From: Sulfurospirillum cavolei
Lineage (GTDB): Bacteria > Campylobacterota > Campylobacteria > Campylobacterales > Sulfurospirillaceae
DNA length: 64,000 nt
Assembly: GCF_000813325.1 (NCBI RefSeq)
Contig: NZ_BBQE01000009.1
Strand: one strand, 5' to 3'
Shown: positions 50,984 through 60,084 of the stretch, piece by piece
Layout: each line of letters begins with the position of its first letter
Position numbering within the stretch: position 1 is the first letter of the stretch
The notes under the pieces: generated by a model
What the model saw: the letters and a program-made list of their open reading frames with translations, nothing else
Told to the model about the DNA's origin: nothing
Databases searched by the model: none
Program-made: the position numbers and the translations under genes

Positions 50984-53101
50984 ATGATGAATCCACTTAT
51001 TCCCATTTTAGTGCAAAAAACAGGCATTGCCAAAGAGCATATTATCAACATTTTAAAGCTGTTAGACGAGGGTTCGACCATTCCGTTTATCGCAAGATAC
51101 CGCAAGGAGATGACGGGTGGAGCGAGCGATGAGCAACTTCGTGAGTTTGAGAGCATTTATGCCTATGCGAAAAAACTGCATGAGCGCAAAGAGGAGATTT
51201 TACGGCTGATTGCTGAAAAAGCCCAGTTGAGCGATGAGGTGAAAAAAGCGGTGGAAAAGGCGCAAACACTTCAAGAGCTTGAAGATATTTACCGACCTTA
51301 CAAAGAGAAGAAAAATACCCGAGCGGCGGTGGCGATTGCGGCGGGTTTGAGCCCATTGGCAGACATCTTGGAGCGCGCCGAGTTAGAACTTGAGGCGTTT
51401 GAGAAGAGGGCGCAGGGTTTTGTGAATGAGAAAGTGGGAAGTGTCAAAGAGGCGATAGCAGGAGCGCAGGACATTATCGCGGAGCGTTACAGCGATGATG
51501 CGAAAGAGCGCGAATACTGGCGGGCGCAACTGCATGATTACGCTTCGTTTGAGATCAAGGCGAGTAAAACGCTTAAACCCGATGGACTCTATGCTAAATT
51601 GGCGGGCAAAAGCGAGCGCATCGCGTCCATTCCCTCTCACCGCTACCTTGCGATGATGCGTGGTGTGAGTGAAAAAGAGTTACATGTAAAGATTGCGCAT
51701 GAGATGGCGCGAGTGGAGAGTGCGATAGAGCGTTACCGCATTCCGCGTAATGCGAAAAGCTCGAAAACACTTTTACTTGAAGCCTATTTGGACGGATTTA
51801 AACGGCTTTTATTTCCCTCTTTGGAGCGCGAGATTCACGCTATTGTGAAAGAAAAAGCCGACATACAGGCGATTGCAACGTTTGGTAAAAACCTCTCGCA
51901 ACTGCTCAATACGCCACCCGTGACCAAGCGCGTAATTTTGGGCGTTGACCCAGCTTACCGCACGGGGTGTAAACTTGCCGTTGTGGACGAGCATGGCACG
52001 TACCTGAGCCACGCGGTCATCTACCCGACACCGCCGCAAAGCGACTATGAAAACTCTTCAAAAGTCATCAAGGAGCTAGCGCAGAAGTACCGCATCACCG
52101 CTGTGGCGATTGGCAACGGGACGGGCTCGCGCGAAAGTCAAGAGTTTTTTGCACGCCTGAACCGTGAAGAGGGGCTAAACCTTGCGTATACCGTTGTCTC
52201 CGAAGCGGGTGCTTCCATCTATTCCGCGTCCAAAATCGCCACCGAAGAGTACCCCAATTTGGACGTGACGATTAGAGGAGCGATCTCCATTGCGCAACGT
52301 CTGCGTGACCCGATGGCAGCGCTTGTGAAGATCGACCCCAAATCGCTCGGAATAGGGCAATACCAACACGATGTCGATCAAAAACAGTTGGAAAAGAAAC
52401 TGAGTGAAGTGACCGAAGACTTGGTCAATCGCATCGGGGTTGACCCCAACAGCGCGTCCATTTCACTGCTCTCCTACGTCGCGGGCGTGGGTGCAAAAAT
52501 CGCTAAAGCAATTGTCGAGCACCGAGAGAGCAAAGGAGCGTTTACATGTAAACGTGAACTGATAAGCGTAAAAGGTTTGGGCGCCAAGGCGTATGAGCAA
52601 TGCGCTGGGTTTTTCCGTATTCGCGAGGGTAAAAGTGTGCTTGATAACACAGGCGTTCACCCTGAAAGTTATGTGATTGCTCAAAAGCTTTTAGCGCGCA
52701 CCGACCTTGCGACACTTACGAAAGAACAGATAATCGCGTTAGCGCGTGAAAACGGTGTTGGCGAAGCGACGCTTCAAGACATCATCCATGAACTTTTAAA
52801 ACCAGGGTTTGACCCAAGAGAAAGTTTGCCGCCGATTGCGTTTCGCTCTGATTTGACGGACATTAGTGAATTAAACGAGGGCTCTATCGTCTCGGGCGTG
52901 GTGCGAAATATCGCCGATTTTGGAGCTTTTGTGGACATTGGACTGAAAAATGATGGACTGATTCACATCTCGCAAATGAGCGACAAGCGCATCGCACATC
53001 CCTTGGAAGTGCTCAGCATCAACCAGCAGTTAAGCCGCATTCGTGTCATCGACGTGGACAAAGAAAAAGGCAAAGTGAGCCTCAGTCTTAAAGACTGTTG
53101 A
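50984..53101 (+). CDS. tex: Tex-family S1 RNA-binding protein
   Basis: This 705-residue protein has the Tex layout: N-terminal helical region (STIPFIARYRKEMTGGASDEQLREFE), YqgF/RNase H-like domain (VILGVDPAYRTGCKLAVVDE), helix-hairpin-helix (VNRIGVDPNSASISLLSYVAGVG) and a C-terminal S1 domain (GSIVSGVVRNIADFGAFVDIG, ISQMSDKRI). Tex binds nucleic acids and influences transcription. Length is close to standard. Two TTACATGTAA palindromes lie inside the gene and one just before it. It overlaps the convergent dehydrogenase by 14 bases. Confidence 0.95.
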   Translation: MMNPLIPILVQKTGIAKEHIINILKLLDEGSTIPFIARYRKEMTGGASDEQLREFESIYAYAKKLHERKEEILRLIAEKAQLSDEVKKAVEKAQTLQELEDIYRPYKEKKNTRAAVAIAAGLSPLADILERAELELEAFEKRAQGFVNEKVGSVKEAIAGAQDIIAERYSDDAKEREYWRAQLHDYASFEIKASKTLKPDGLYAKLAGKSERIASIPSHRYLAMMRGVSEKELHVKIAHEMARVESAIERYRIPRNAKSSKTLLLEAYLDGFKRLLFPSLEREIHAIVKEKADIQAIATFGKNLSQLLNTPPVTKRVILGVDPAYRTGCKLAVVDEHGTYLSHAVIYPTPPQSDYENSSKVIKELAQKYRITAVAIGNGTGSRESQEFFARLNREEGLNLAYTVVSEAGASIYSASKIATEEYPNLDVTIRGAISIAQRLRDPMAALVKIDPKSLGIGQYQHDVDQKQLEKKLSEVTEDLVNRIGVDPNSASISLLSYVAGVGAKIAKAIVEHRESKGAFTCKRELISVKGLGAKAYEQCAGFFRIREGKSVLDNTGVHPESYVIAQKLLARTDLATLTKEQIIALARENGVGEATLQDIIHELLKPGFDPRESLPPIAFRSDLTDISELNEGSIVSGVVRNIADFGAFVDIGLKNDGLIHISQMSDKRIAHPLEVLSINQQLSRIRVIDVDKEKGKVSLSLKDC

Positions 53102-54011
53102 CATAATCTTCGATATGCGCGATGCAGGCCTCGCCCATCGCTAAAATACTCTCTTTTGAGTTACCGCCGACGTGGGGCAGGCACATAAGGTTGGGCAGGT
53201 CGATCAACTCCCAATCGAAAGTCGGTTCCTCCAAAAACGCTTCTAAGCCGGCTCCGGCGATTTGCCCTGTTTTTAAAGCGACTTTGAGTGCTTCCTCATC
53301 GATGATGCCCCCGCGCGCCGTGTTGATAAGGTAGCTTGTCGGCTTCATCGCCTCAAATTCGGCCGCAGAAAAAAGGTTTCGGCTCTCGTCGGTTAAAGGC
53401 AGATGAATCGAAACAATGTCCGCTTCGCGTAAAATTTGAGCTTTGCTCGCAAACGTAATACCGTAACGCTTTGCCTCGTCTTCATCGTGTGTTCGGTTGC
53501 AAACGAGAATCGTACACGAAAAAGATTTGAGCAGTTCGATGACGCGCTTGGCGATATTTCCGAAGCCGAAAAGTCCGATCGTTTTGCCGCTGAGCTCCAT
53601 GCCGCCGTTTACTTTCCACGTATGTTTTTTAAGCAGCGTTGAGGCGATGTAGGTATTGCGTATTAACGCCAACATAAAGTACAAGGTAATCTCGGCGACC
53701 GAATTGCGATTTGTTCCGCCCGTCCAACCGAGTTTGACGCCGTAATATTGCATCGCTTCGAGGTCTAAATTGTCAAGCCCGACACCGTATCGCGAGAGCA
53801 TTTTAAGCGTAGGACACGCCCTCAAAACTTCCGCGTCGATCTCTTCTCTTCCGACGATAGCAACTTCAATGCCGTCTAAAAACGCGATGAGATCGGCTTT
53901 GGTTTTAAGAGCGTTGTCGGCATTATGTTTGACTTTGCCGAATCGTTCACGCATCTTCTCCATCAATTGGGGTGATCGCGAAAACAAAGGCGAGATAACG
54001 GCGATTTGCAT
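53088..54011 (-). CDS. D-isomer-specific 2-hydroxyacid dehydrogenase
   Basis: This 307-residue NAD-dependent enzyme has the catalytic set Arg in NTARGGIIDEEAL, Glu in AFLEEPTFDWEL and His in CLPHVGGNS, and the nucleotide motif GLFGFGNIAKRV. The substrate-binding domain RYGVGLDNLD is 3-phosphoglycerate-dehydrogenase-like, but no ACT or regulatory domain follows, so phosphoglycerate is not assured. Substrate unknown. The 3' end overlaps tex by 14 bases in the convergent direction. Confidence 0.88.
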   Translation of the reverse strand: MQIAVISPLFSRSPQLMEKMRERFGKVKHNADNALKTKADLIAFLDGIEVAIVGREEIDAEVLRACPTLKMLSRYGVGLDNLDLEAMQYYGVKLGWTGGTNRNSVAEITLYFMLALIRNTYIASTLLKKHTWKVNGGMELSGKTIGLFGFGNIAKRVIELLKSFSCTILVCNRTHDEDEAKRYGITFASKAQILREADIVSIHLPLTDESRNLFSAAEFEAMKPTSYLINTARGGIIDEEALKVALKTGQIAGAGLEAFLEEPTFDWELIDLPNLMCLPHVGGNSKESILAMGEACIAHIEDYVNSL

Positions 54012-54130
54012 ACGAGTCCTTTTACGGGGAATTTAAACGAAGTATAACACGCTTTTTTACTCTCAATGATTTAAATTTTATTAACGTATAAAAGATATAA
54101 TGAAATAATAATTATCGATAAGGATAAATC

Positions 54131-54565
54131 ATGACGATTAAAAAATGGCTTTTCGCGATGCTGATACCCGTGTCGCTTTTTGCGGACGTTTTGCAGGAAA
54201 ACGGCATCTTCCCAAACGTAAAACTGAAAGATCAGTTTGAAAAAGAGGTCGTAATTAATGCCCAAACCAAGCAGATTATTATCGCGTTTACCAAAGCGCA
54301 AGGCGAAACGATGAAGGCTTTTTTAGAAACAAATCCAAACTATTTAAGCGACAATAACGCACTTTACATGATGGATGCTACGGAAGTTCCGAGTGTGATT
54401 ATGAGCATGTTTATGATGCCGAAGTTTAAAAAGTACGGCTATTCGGTAGGGTTGGTCGAGGATAAGCAAACGGCACAAACGCTTCCGAAACAAAACGATA
54501 AACTTACCGTTTTATCGTTGGATAACCTTCGTATAATGCAAATCGACTTTAAAGAAGCTCTTTAA
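54131..54565 (+). CDS. Secreted thioredoxin-fold-like protein without cysteines
   Basis: This 144-residue protein has a signal peptide (MTIKKWLFAMLIPVSLFADV) and a body with alternating strands and helices (VVINAQTKQIIIAFTKAQGE, LYMMDATEVPSVIMSMFMMPKF) that resembles the FAD/thioredoxin-like fold of YtfJ-type proteins. No cysteine is present. The function is not known. A conserved AAGGATAAATC lies before the ATG. Confidence 0.65.
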   Translation: MTIKKWLFAMLIPVSLFADVLQENGIFPNVKLKDQFEKEVVINAQTKQIIIAFTKAQGETMKAFLETNPNYLSDNNALYMMDATEVPSVIMSMFMMPKFKKYGYSVGLVEDKQTAQTLPKQNDKLTVLSLDNLRIMQIDFKEAL

Positions 54566-54567
54566 AC

Positions 54568-54588
54568 AGAGGGGATCAGTTTCCCTCT
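54568..54588. terminator. Weak convergent hairpin
   Basis: Arms AGAGGG (54568-54573) and CCCTCT (54583-54588) enclose nine bases; the following TTGCTCTTTT is T-rich. It spans the gap between the secreted protein gene and the convergent DUF779 gene. Confidence 0.4.
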
Positions 54589-54956
54589 TGCTCTTTTAAG
54601 AGGCGATTTTCTTCATCGCTAAAGATACGCGAACGCGTGATAAATTGATACCCTTCGTCGATTTCAAGCGAAAACGAGTTCCCAAAAGCACTCTTTTCTT
54701 CCTTCACGTCCAAAATAATCTGCGAGTAACGAAAATACTCAAACTGATCCGGATCGATAAAAAAATCGCAACCGCCCACCGTACCCAATTTGACGTTACG
54801 GGAAGGAATGTGAAAATCTTTTTTTTCGTAACACATCGGCGCGGTGCCGTCGCAACAGCCGCCACTTTGGTTGAAAACCAGCTCGCCGTATTCATTTTTG
54901 AGCATTTCGATAACTTTGAGCGCTTCGGAGGTTGCGCTTAGACGATGAATCATCAT
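54576..54956 (-). CDS. DUF779 family protein
   Basis: This 126-residue protein carries the DUF779 hallmark FNQSGGCCDGTAPMCY near residues 30-45 and a later GGCDFFIDPDQFEYF. DUF779 genes are typically adjacent to aldehyde dehydrogenases, as here, but their function is not established; the Cys cluster could bind metal or act in redox control. The start at 54956 has AAGGAG six bases upstream. It follows the dehydrogenase gene by 50 bp. Confidence 0.87.
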   Translation of the reverse strand: MMIHRLSATSEALKVIEMLKNEYGELVFNQSGGCCDGTAPMCYEKKDFHIPSRNVKLGTVGGCDFFIDPDQFEYFRYSQIILDVKEEKSAFGNSFSLEIDEGYQFITRSRIFSDEENRLLKEQEGN

Positions 54957-55006
54957 AAAGGACTCCTTGAAAAAAAGCATGGGCAAAAGCCCATGCATCA
55001 AGCGAT

Positions 55007-56503
55007 TTAAAAAAATCCGAGTTTATTTTTGTTGTATGACGTCAAAATATTTTTCGTATGGCGATACGCATTGAGCATCATCATATGCGTTTCACGACCG
55101 ATACCCGATTTTTTGTAGCCGCCGAAAGAGGCATGCGATGGATAGAGATGGTAGCAGTTGACCCATACGCGTCCGGCTTCGATGCCGCGTGACATTTTGT
55201 GGAGTTGATGTGCATCTCTAGACCAAACACCCGAACCTAAACCGTAAATGGTATCATTCGCGATGGCAAGCGCTTCATCCTCGTCTTTAAAGGTTGTGAC
55301 ACATAAAACAGGCCCAAAAATTTCTTCTTGGAAAATGCGCATTTTATTGTGACCTTTGAAGATCGTCGGTTTGATGTAGTTGCCTTTCGGGAATGTTTTG
55401 TTCTCGTACGCTTCGCCGCCGATAAGGCACTGCGCTCCCTCTTCTTTACCGATGCGGATATAATCTAAGATTTTCTCTTTTTGATTGACGGAGGCTTGCG
55501 CACCCATTTTCGTGGTCGGATCGAGCGGGTTTTCCTGCGTGATGGCTTTAACGCGCTCTAAAACGCGTTTCATAAACGGTTCGTAGATAGACTCTTGAAT
55601 CAATGCGCGAGACGGGCATGTGCAAACTTCGCCGCTGTTAAAGGCAAAGAGTACGAGACCTTCGATTGCTTTGTCGAAAAATTCGTCGTCTTTTTGCATA
55701 ATGGATTCAAAGAAGATATTGGGGGATTTTCCGCCGAGTTCCAAGGTTGAGGGGATGATATTTTCGGTAGCGTACTGCATGATGAGCTGACCGGTCGTCG
55801 TCTCGCCCGTAAAACCGACTTTTTTAATGTCCGGATGCGTGGAAAGATGTTTACCGATTTTTCCGCCCGCACCGTTAATGACGTTGACGACGCCTTTGGG
55901 CAATACGTCTTGAATGGTTTCCATTAAAAGCAAGATAGACAGTGGCGTCGCGCTAGCAGGTTTGATCACGACGCAGTTCCCTGCGGCAATGGCGGGAGCG
56001 ATTTTCCATGCCGCCATCAAAAGCGGAAAGTTCCATGGAATAATTTGTGCAACGACACCGAGAGGCTCGTGGATTTCTTGAGAGATCGTATTTTCGTCAA
56101 GGTCGGCAACCGATCCTGCTTCGCTGCGTATGACGGAAGCAAAATAGCGAAAATGATCGACGACAAGCGGGATATCGGCCGCGAGGGTTTCGCGTACGGC
56201 TTTACCGTTGTCCAATGTTTCGGAGATGGCTAGAAATTCTAAATTTGCTTCGATTTTGTCGGCAATTTTATTGAGCATATCGCTTCGTTGAACGACCGAC
56301 ATATGCTTAAAAGATTCAAATGCTTTTTTAGCCGCCGCAACCGCCATATCGACGTCTGCCGTGGAAGAGCGCGGTATCTTGGTGAGAAGTTCACCGTCAA
56401 CCGGAGAAAGATTGTCAAAATACTCGCCGCTTAAGGGTGGAACCCATTCGCCGCCGATAAAATTTTCGTAACGAGGCTTATACGTTGGTTTTGAATATGC
56501 CAT
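55007..56503 (-). CDS. NAD-dependent aldehyde dehydrogenase
   Basis: This 498-residue enzyme has the catalytic Glu in LELGGKSPNIFFES and Cys in FNSGEVCTCPSRALIQE, and the NAD-binding strings IPWNFPLLMAAWKIAPAIAAGN and GFTGETTTGQ. It belongs to the AldB/ExaC branch, which oxidises acetaldehyde and related aldehydes to acids; that branch is often followed by DUF779, as it is here. The length is standard. Confidence 0.93.
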   Translation of the reverse strand: MAYSKPTYKPRYENFIGGEWVPPLSGEYFDNLSPVDGELLTKIPRSSTADVDMAVAAAKKAFESFKHMSVVQRSDMLNKIADKIEANLEFLAISETLDNGKAVRETLAADIPLVVDHFRYFASVIRSEAGSVADLDENTISQEIHEPLGVVAQIIPWNFPLLMAAWKIAPAIAAGNCVVIKPASATPLSILLLMETIQDVLPKGVVNVINGAGGKIGKHLSTHPDIKKVGFTGETTTGQLIMQYATENIIPSTLELGGKSPNIFFESIMQKDDEFFDKAIEGLVLFAFNSGEVCTCPSRALIQESIYEPFMKRVLERVKAITQENPLDPTTKMGAQASVNQKEKILDYIRIGKEEGAQCLIGGEAYENKTFPKGNYIKPTIFKGHNKMRIFQEEIFGPVLCVTTFKDEDEALAIANDTIYGLGSGVWSRDAHQLHKMSRGIEAGRVWVNCYHLYPSHASFGGYKKSGIGRETHMMMLNAYRHTKNILTSYNKNKLGFF

Positions 56504-56844
56504 TTTTGCACCTTTCTAATTAAAGTAAAAGATAAAAATATCTTTAGAAAAAACTCTAGTGCAGATCTCTTTAATCGCCCATTAAAAATTATATTAATTT
56601 GTAGATAACGTTTTTGCTTTATGTGACGTTTGCTTTTTATTTACAAACGATTAAGAGGTCGTTTATGCTATTGTCCTATACTTTCATTACCAAGACACCT
56701 CCTTTTTAAAAATCACTCAACCTTTTTTCCTTGAACGCTCGGATTTGCCCGATTCGAGCGTTTTATTTCATTTTGAAATAGTTCTCTGCTCTTTTTTTCG
56801 TTTAGCCTATAATCCTTTTGAATGTTTAAAGACAAGGACGGCGC
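56504..56844. promoter_or_regulatory. Intergenic region between aldehyde dehydrogenase and Y-family polymerase genes
   Basis: This 341-bp gap holds the leader of the leftward aldehyde dehydrogenase, a 14-codon mini-frame (ATG 56664) and a strong hairpin described separately, and a probable promoter for the Y-family polymerase gene. No gene of normal size is present. Confidence 0.5.
56684..56767 (+). ncRNA. Candidate small RNA with anti-Shine-Dalgarno segment
   Basis: A TATACT hexamer at about 56678-56683 is followed by about 80 bases ending in a hairpin with 8-bp perfect arms AACGCTCG (56734-56741) / CGAGCGTT (56755-56762) and TTTTATTT, a typical intrinsic terminator with no gene in front of it. 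The unpaired part contains CACCTCCTTTTTAA, complementary to AAAAAGGAGG, the Shine-Dalgarno sequence used before many genes in this window. It is therefore a plausible trans-acting RNA. A terminator of a decayed gene is the alternative. Confidence 0.4.
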
Positions 56845-58131
56845 GTGATTATTCATTTAGATTTGGATTGCTTTTTCGTTTCGGCAGAGCGTACCCGTAC
56901 TCCTTTTTTAAAAAATAAACCCGTAGTAGTGTGCAAAAGTAGCGATACGAAGATTTTTTCGCATGAAGATACCGAATGCGTTATGACCGAATCGGTCGGT
57001 GGATTTAACAGCCTTTTTCAACATAAAAAAGCGTTTAACGGCTTTGATAAAACGGCATGGAAAAAAGAATTTATCAATGAAGAAGGACATATACACGGTA
57101 TCGTCATCGCAAAAAGTTACGAAGCCAAAGCCTACGGAATTAAAACGGGAACGCCTTTGCGCGACGCTTTGGCGATGTGTCCGAACTTGCTTGTCGTTTC
57201 GAGCGACCATCTTTTCTATCAACTCCTTTCCACACAATTAAAAGCGTTTTTAAAGACGAAAATTCCGGTCTTGGAACAGTACAGTATCGATGAATTTTGG
57301 GGAGATTTACACGGTTGGGTGTGTGAAGAAAAAACGTATGATTTTATCCATACATTACGACAAGAAATAATGGATACGTTTGATTTACCCGTCTCTATAG
57401 GTGCTTCGACGTCCAAGTGGATTGCTAAACTTGCGACCGATTTTGCAAAACCTTTTGGTCTCAAAATCGTTCCCAAAGAGCAGATCTTCGCTTTCGTATC
57501 GCCGCAACCGATCGAAAATTTTCCGGGTATCGGGAAAGTCTTATCTCAAAAATTGCATGAATACCGTATCGAAACTTTGGGCGATTTGATTGCGTATCGT
57601 CGGCTGGTCAGCGGTTGGGGAAGAATGGGAAAAGAGTTGTACGCTAAAGTGGTCGGAGAAGACAACGAACCTGTTTGTACCGATCGTGCAAGAAGTTCTA
57701 TCGGCATCGCACGCAATTTTGCGCCGATTAAAGATCGAGAAGAGCTAAAACGGCGTATGATTATTTTGACGCGTCATCTTTCGCATACGATGATGAAGCT
57801 AAGCCTTCATCCGACAACTTATTTTTTCAAGATTCGTTACGAAAACGGAGTCAAATCTCAAGGCTCGTTGAGCGTCGATCGCGCCTTTAGCGAGTCGTTT
57901 TATCGTAACTTAGCGATAGACTTTCTCGTCAAGCTCGATACCTCCCCCAATGAGCGCGTCCATCATCTCGCACTCTATGCTTCCAACTTCGTATCGCGTT
58001 CACATGTCAAAACATTTTCGCTTTTGTCGTCCGAGGAAGATAGCAAAGCAAAACGTTTAAGTGAAAAACTGACGCAATTGCGTGACAAATACGGCGTCGA
58101 TATTGTCAGAGCGGGCATTGAAAAATTATGA
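56845..58131 (+). CDS. dinB: Y-family DNA polymerase (DinB/UmuC-like)
   Basis: This 428-residue translesion polymerase has catalytic acids D6 and D8 in IHLDLDCFFVSAE and the SIDEFWGDL motif further on, then helix-hairpin-helix text ENFPGIGKVLSQKLHEY and a little-finger domain. Between the first motif and AKSYEAKAYGIKTGTPL lies an insertion of about 50 residues (SHEDTECVMTESVGGFNSLF and on) not found in ordinary Pol IV. The start is GTG with AAGGAC upstream. It is a single gene. Confidence 0.85.
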   Translation: MIIHLDLDCFFVSAERTRTPFLKNKPVVVCKSSDTKIFSHEDTECVMTESVGGFNSLFQHKKAFNGFDKTAWKKEFINEEGHIHGIVIAKSYEAKAYGIKTGTPLRDALAMCPNLLVVSSDHLFYQLLSTQLKAFLKTKIPVLEQYSIDEFWGDLHGWVCEEKTYDFIHTLRQEIMDTFDLPVSIGASTSKWIAKLATDFAKPFGLKIVPKEQIFAFVSPQPIENFPGIGKVLSQKLHEYRIETLGDLIAYRRLVSGWGRMGKELYAKVVGEDNEPVCTDRARSSIGIARNFAPIKDREELKRRMIILTRHLSHTMMKLSLHPTTYFFKIRYENGVKSQGSLSVDRAFSESFYRNLAIDFLVKLDTSPNERVHHLALYASNFVSRSHVKTFSLLSSEEDSKAKRLSEKLTQLRDKYGVDIVRAGIEKL

Positions 58132-58132
58132 T

Positions 58133-58612
58133 TTAGCGACGTAAAGCTTGTAGGCACGCTTCAAACGTTGATGCAATAATTTTATGGGCAAACATCAGAT
58201 TGTGACTTAAGCCGAAGTCTTCGAGATACATGCCCTTGTCGTCGACGGTTTTATCGCCTAAATGCAGCATCGCTTGAGTTCGTTCTTTAAGATTTCGTCT
58301 ATCGTTAGAGTAAGCGACGACGGTTTTACCGAGCCCTTCCGCAAATCCTACTTCCCAAACCGTACCGCTATCGGGTTCGGGTCCGCGAAAAGGCGAAAGG
58401 TTGGCAATGACGATATCGCTTGCTTGAATCATTTTTTGATTGGCTTCGCGGATTTTCAATGCGATTTCACTCGGCGATGAACCCACGATAACATTATCGA
58501 GCGGAAAATTTCCCGCAAAACCGTAATCTCGACAGCATTTTTTTAATCTTTCTCCGATTTCTACGGCATTGGGTAAAAAAACTTCCGGCCCCGCGAGATA
58601 AATTGTTTGCAT
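58133..58612 (-). CDS. Nucleoside 2-deoxyribosyltransferase
   Basis: This 159-residue protein has the family opening MQTIYLAGPEVFLPNA, the nucleophile region ANLSPFRGPEPDSGTVWEVGFAEG with the catalytic Glu in WEVGFA, and C-terminal NLMFAHK. Such enzymes move the deoxyribosyl group between bases or hydrolyse non-canonical deoxynucleotides. It converges on the Y-family polymerase with one base between the stops. An integrase-bearing island begins just upstream of its 5' end. Confidence 0.87.
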   Translation of the reverse strand: MQTIYLAGPEVFLPNAVEIGERLKKCCRDYGFAGNFPLDNVIVGSSPSEIALKIREANQKMIQASDIVIANLSPFRGPEPDSGTVWEVGFAEGLGKTVVAYSNDRRNLKERTQAMLHLGDKTVDDKGMYLEDFGLSHNLMFAHKIIASTFEACLQALRR

Positions 58613-58871
58613 GGCATATTCTTTCGTTTTAGGATATAAAATGAAGTCAGCAGTTTAGCTAAAAAATTGTGTAAAAGTAAGGGAAAGTTGTTTTATAAAA
58701 AAGTGGTGCGGATAAAGAGACTAAAAGTAAATAGTTTTACAAAGTTTCTTAAAGTCTTGCAAACTCTTATAAAATAGCCTATTTTAGGGATTTTATTTAT
58801 CTATTATTAATGATTTTTCTTATATACTTTTACAAAGTTTTACAAATCTAGGGTCAAAATAAGGTCAAAAA
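58613..58871. other. Left edge of the genomic island with direct repeats
   Basis: An AT-rich non-coding stretch directly before the integrase. The 13-mer TTTTACAAAGTTT occurs at 58735-58747 and 58828-58840 in direct orientation. Such repeats next to an integrase can be recombinase arm sites or one side of the attachment site. No tRNA lies nearby, and the other end of the island is outside the window. Confidence 0.45.
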
Positions 58872-60032
58872 ATGGGTTTGATTAAGTCTAAAAAGCATAA
58901 AGGTGTTTATTACTACGAAACAGAAGATGGCGATGAAGTATATTATTTTACCTATAAACGTCTTATAGATCAAAAAAAGTTTACAGTTAAAGTAGGAACA
59001 AAAAGTGGTGGTTGGTCATTAACGCAATGTCATGCAGAACGTGAAAAAGCAGTCAATGAAATGCGTGCAGGGCATGTTCCTACATTGGTGCGTAATAAAA
59101 GAAAAATTGCAGAAATCACTTCCTTTGATATGATAGCAGAAGAGTATTATCAGTATAAAAAATTATATATGACAGATGTGAATTGGAAAGATGCTGTTTC
59201 TATTTATACAAATCATATCAAACCTTATTTGGGGAATAAAGATATCGAGAAAATTACAAGCTCAGATATTGAAGATATTATGAATACTAAAAAGGCAAAA
59301 TTAGCCAATAAAACTATTAATATCATTGCAGAAAAAATTGGAACGATTTTCTATTTTGCTATTAAGAAAAAACTTTTTAAGGGTATTAATCCAATAATCG
59401 ATATTAAAAAGCTTCCAGAAAACAATGAGAGGCTAAGGTTTCTTTCTAAGGATGAAATCACACTTTTATTGGAAGCTACAAAAAAGCATAGTGATGCTGG
59501 AATTCATCTTTTTACCTATTTGGCTATAAGCACAGGTGCTCGTCTTGTAAATATTTGTAATTTGAAAGTTCAGGATATTGATTTTAAACATAAGGTTATC
59601 TCGATATATGACTACAAAAACAAGTCATACTATAAAGCTTTTTTGCGTTCAGATGAGGAGTTTATTCAATTTCTAAAAAATCAGTTAAGAGGCAAGAAGC
59701 CAATGGATTATATCTTGGGAGATAGAACCCTTGTTGGTCACAAAAGATTTATTCAAAGAGAATTGTCATTTATCCTCGATGAGCTTTTTAATCTTGACTA
59801 CTTATTGTATAAAAATAAAAAAGATTTAGATAAAGACCTCAAATCAGAAGTGATGCGCAACAAGGTAGTTATTCATACGCTAAGACACACTTTTGCTTCA
59901 CAACTTGTTATTAATGGAACTCCAATTTTTACAGTTCAAAAACTTATGAACCATAAAGATATTAAGATGACCATGCGCTATTCAAAATTAAGCAATGACA
60001 GTGGACGTGATTCTATAAATGGGATTTTTTAA
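58872..60032 (+). CDS. Tyrosine recombinase / integrase
   Basis: This 386-residue integrase has an N-terminal arm-binding region (residues 1-80, GVYYYETEDGDEVYYF), a SAM-like core-binding domain (SFDMIAEEYYQY to about 175) and a catalytic domain with R in STGARLVNICNLKVQDI, H-x-x-R in HTLRHTFASQL, a further H in MNHKDIKMTM and the nucleophile Tyr in RYSKLS. All catalytic residues appear intact. It lies at the left end of an AT-rich island and is the likely agent of its integration. Confidence 0.93.
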   Translation: MGLIKSKKHKGVYYYETEDGDEVYYFTYKRLIDQKKFTVKVGTKSGGWSLTQCHAEREKAVNEMRAGHVPTLVRNKRKIAEITSFDMIAEEYYQYKKLYMTDVNWKDAVSIYTNHIKPYLGNKDIEKITSSDIEDIMNTKKAKLANKTINIIAEKIGTIFYFAIKKKLFKGINPIIDIKKLPENNERLRFLSKDEITLLLEATKKHSDAGIHLFTYLAISTGARLVNICNLKVQDIDFKHKVISIYDYKNKSYYKAFLRSDEEFIQFLKNQLRGKKPMDYILGDRTLVGHKRFIQRELSFILDELFNLDYLLYKNKKDLDKDLKSEVMRNKVVIHTLRHTFASQLVINGTPIFTVQKLMNHKDIKMTMRYSKLSNDSGRDSINGIF

Positions 60033-60084
60033 AATAAATTAGTAAGCCATTGACTTACTAATAACAATAAAGGTAAAATACTAA

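Noticed and set aside
54090..54130. Possible Fur box before the secreted protein gene
   Set aside because: The AT-rich string AATAATAATTATCGATAA only loosely fits the Fur consensus and is expected by base composition.
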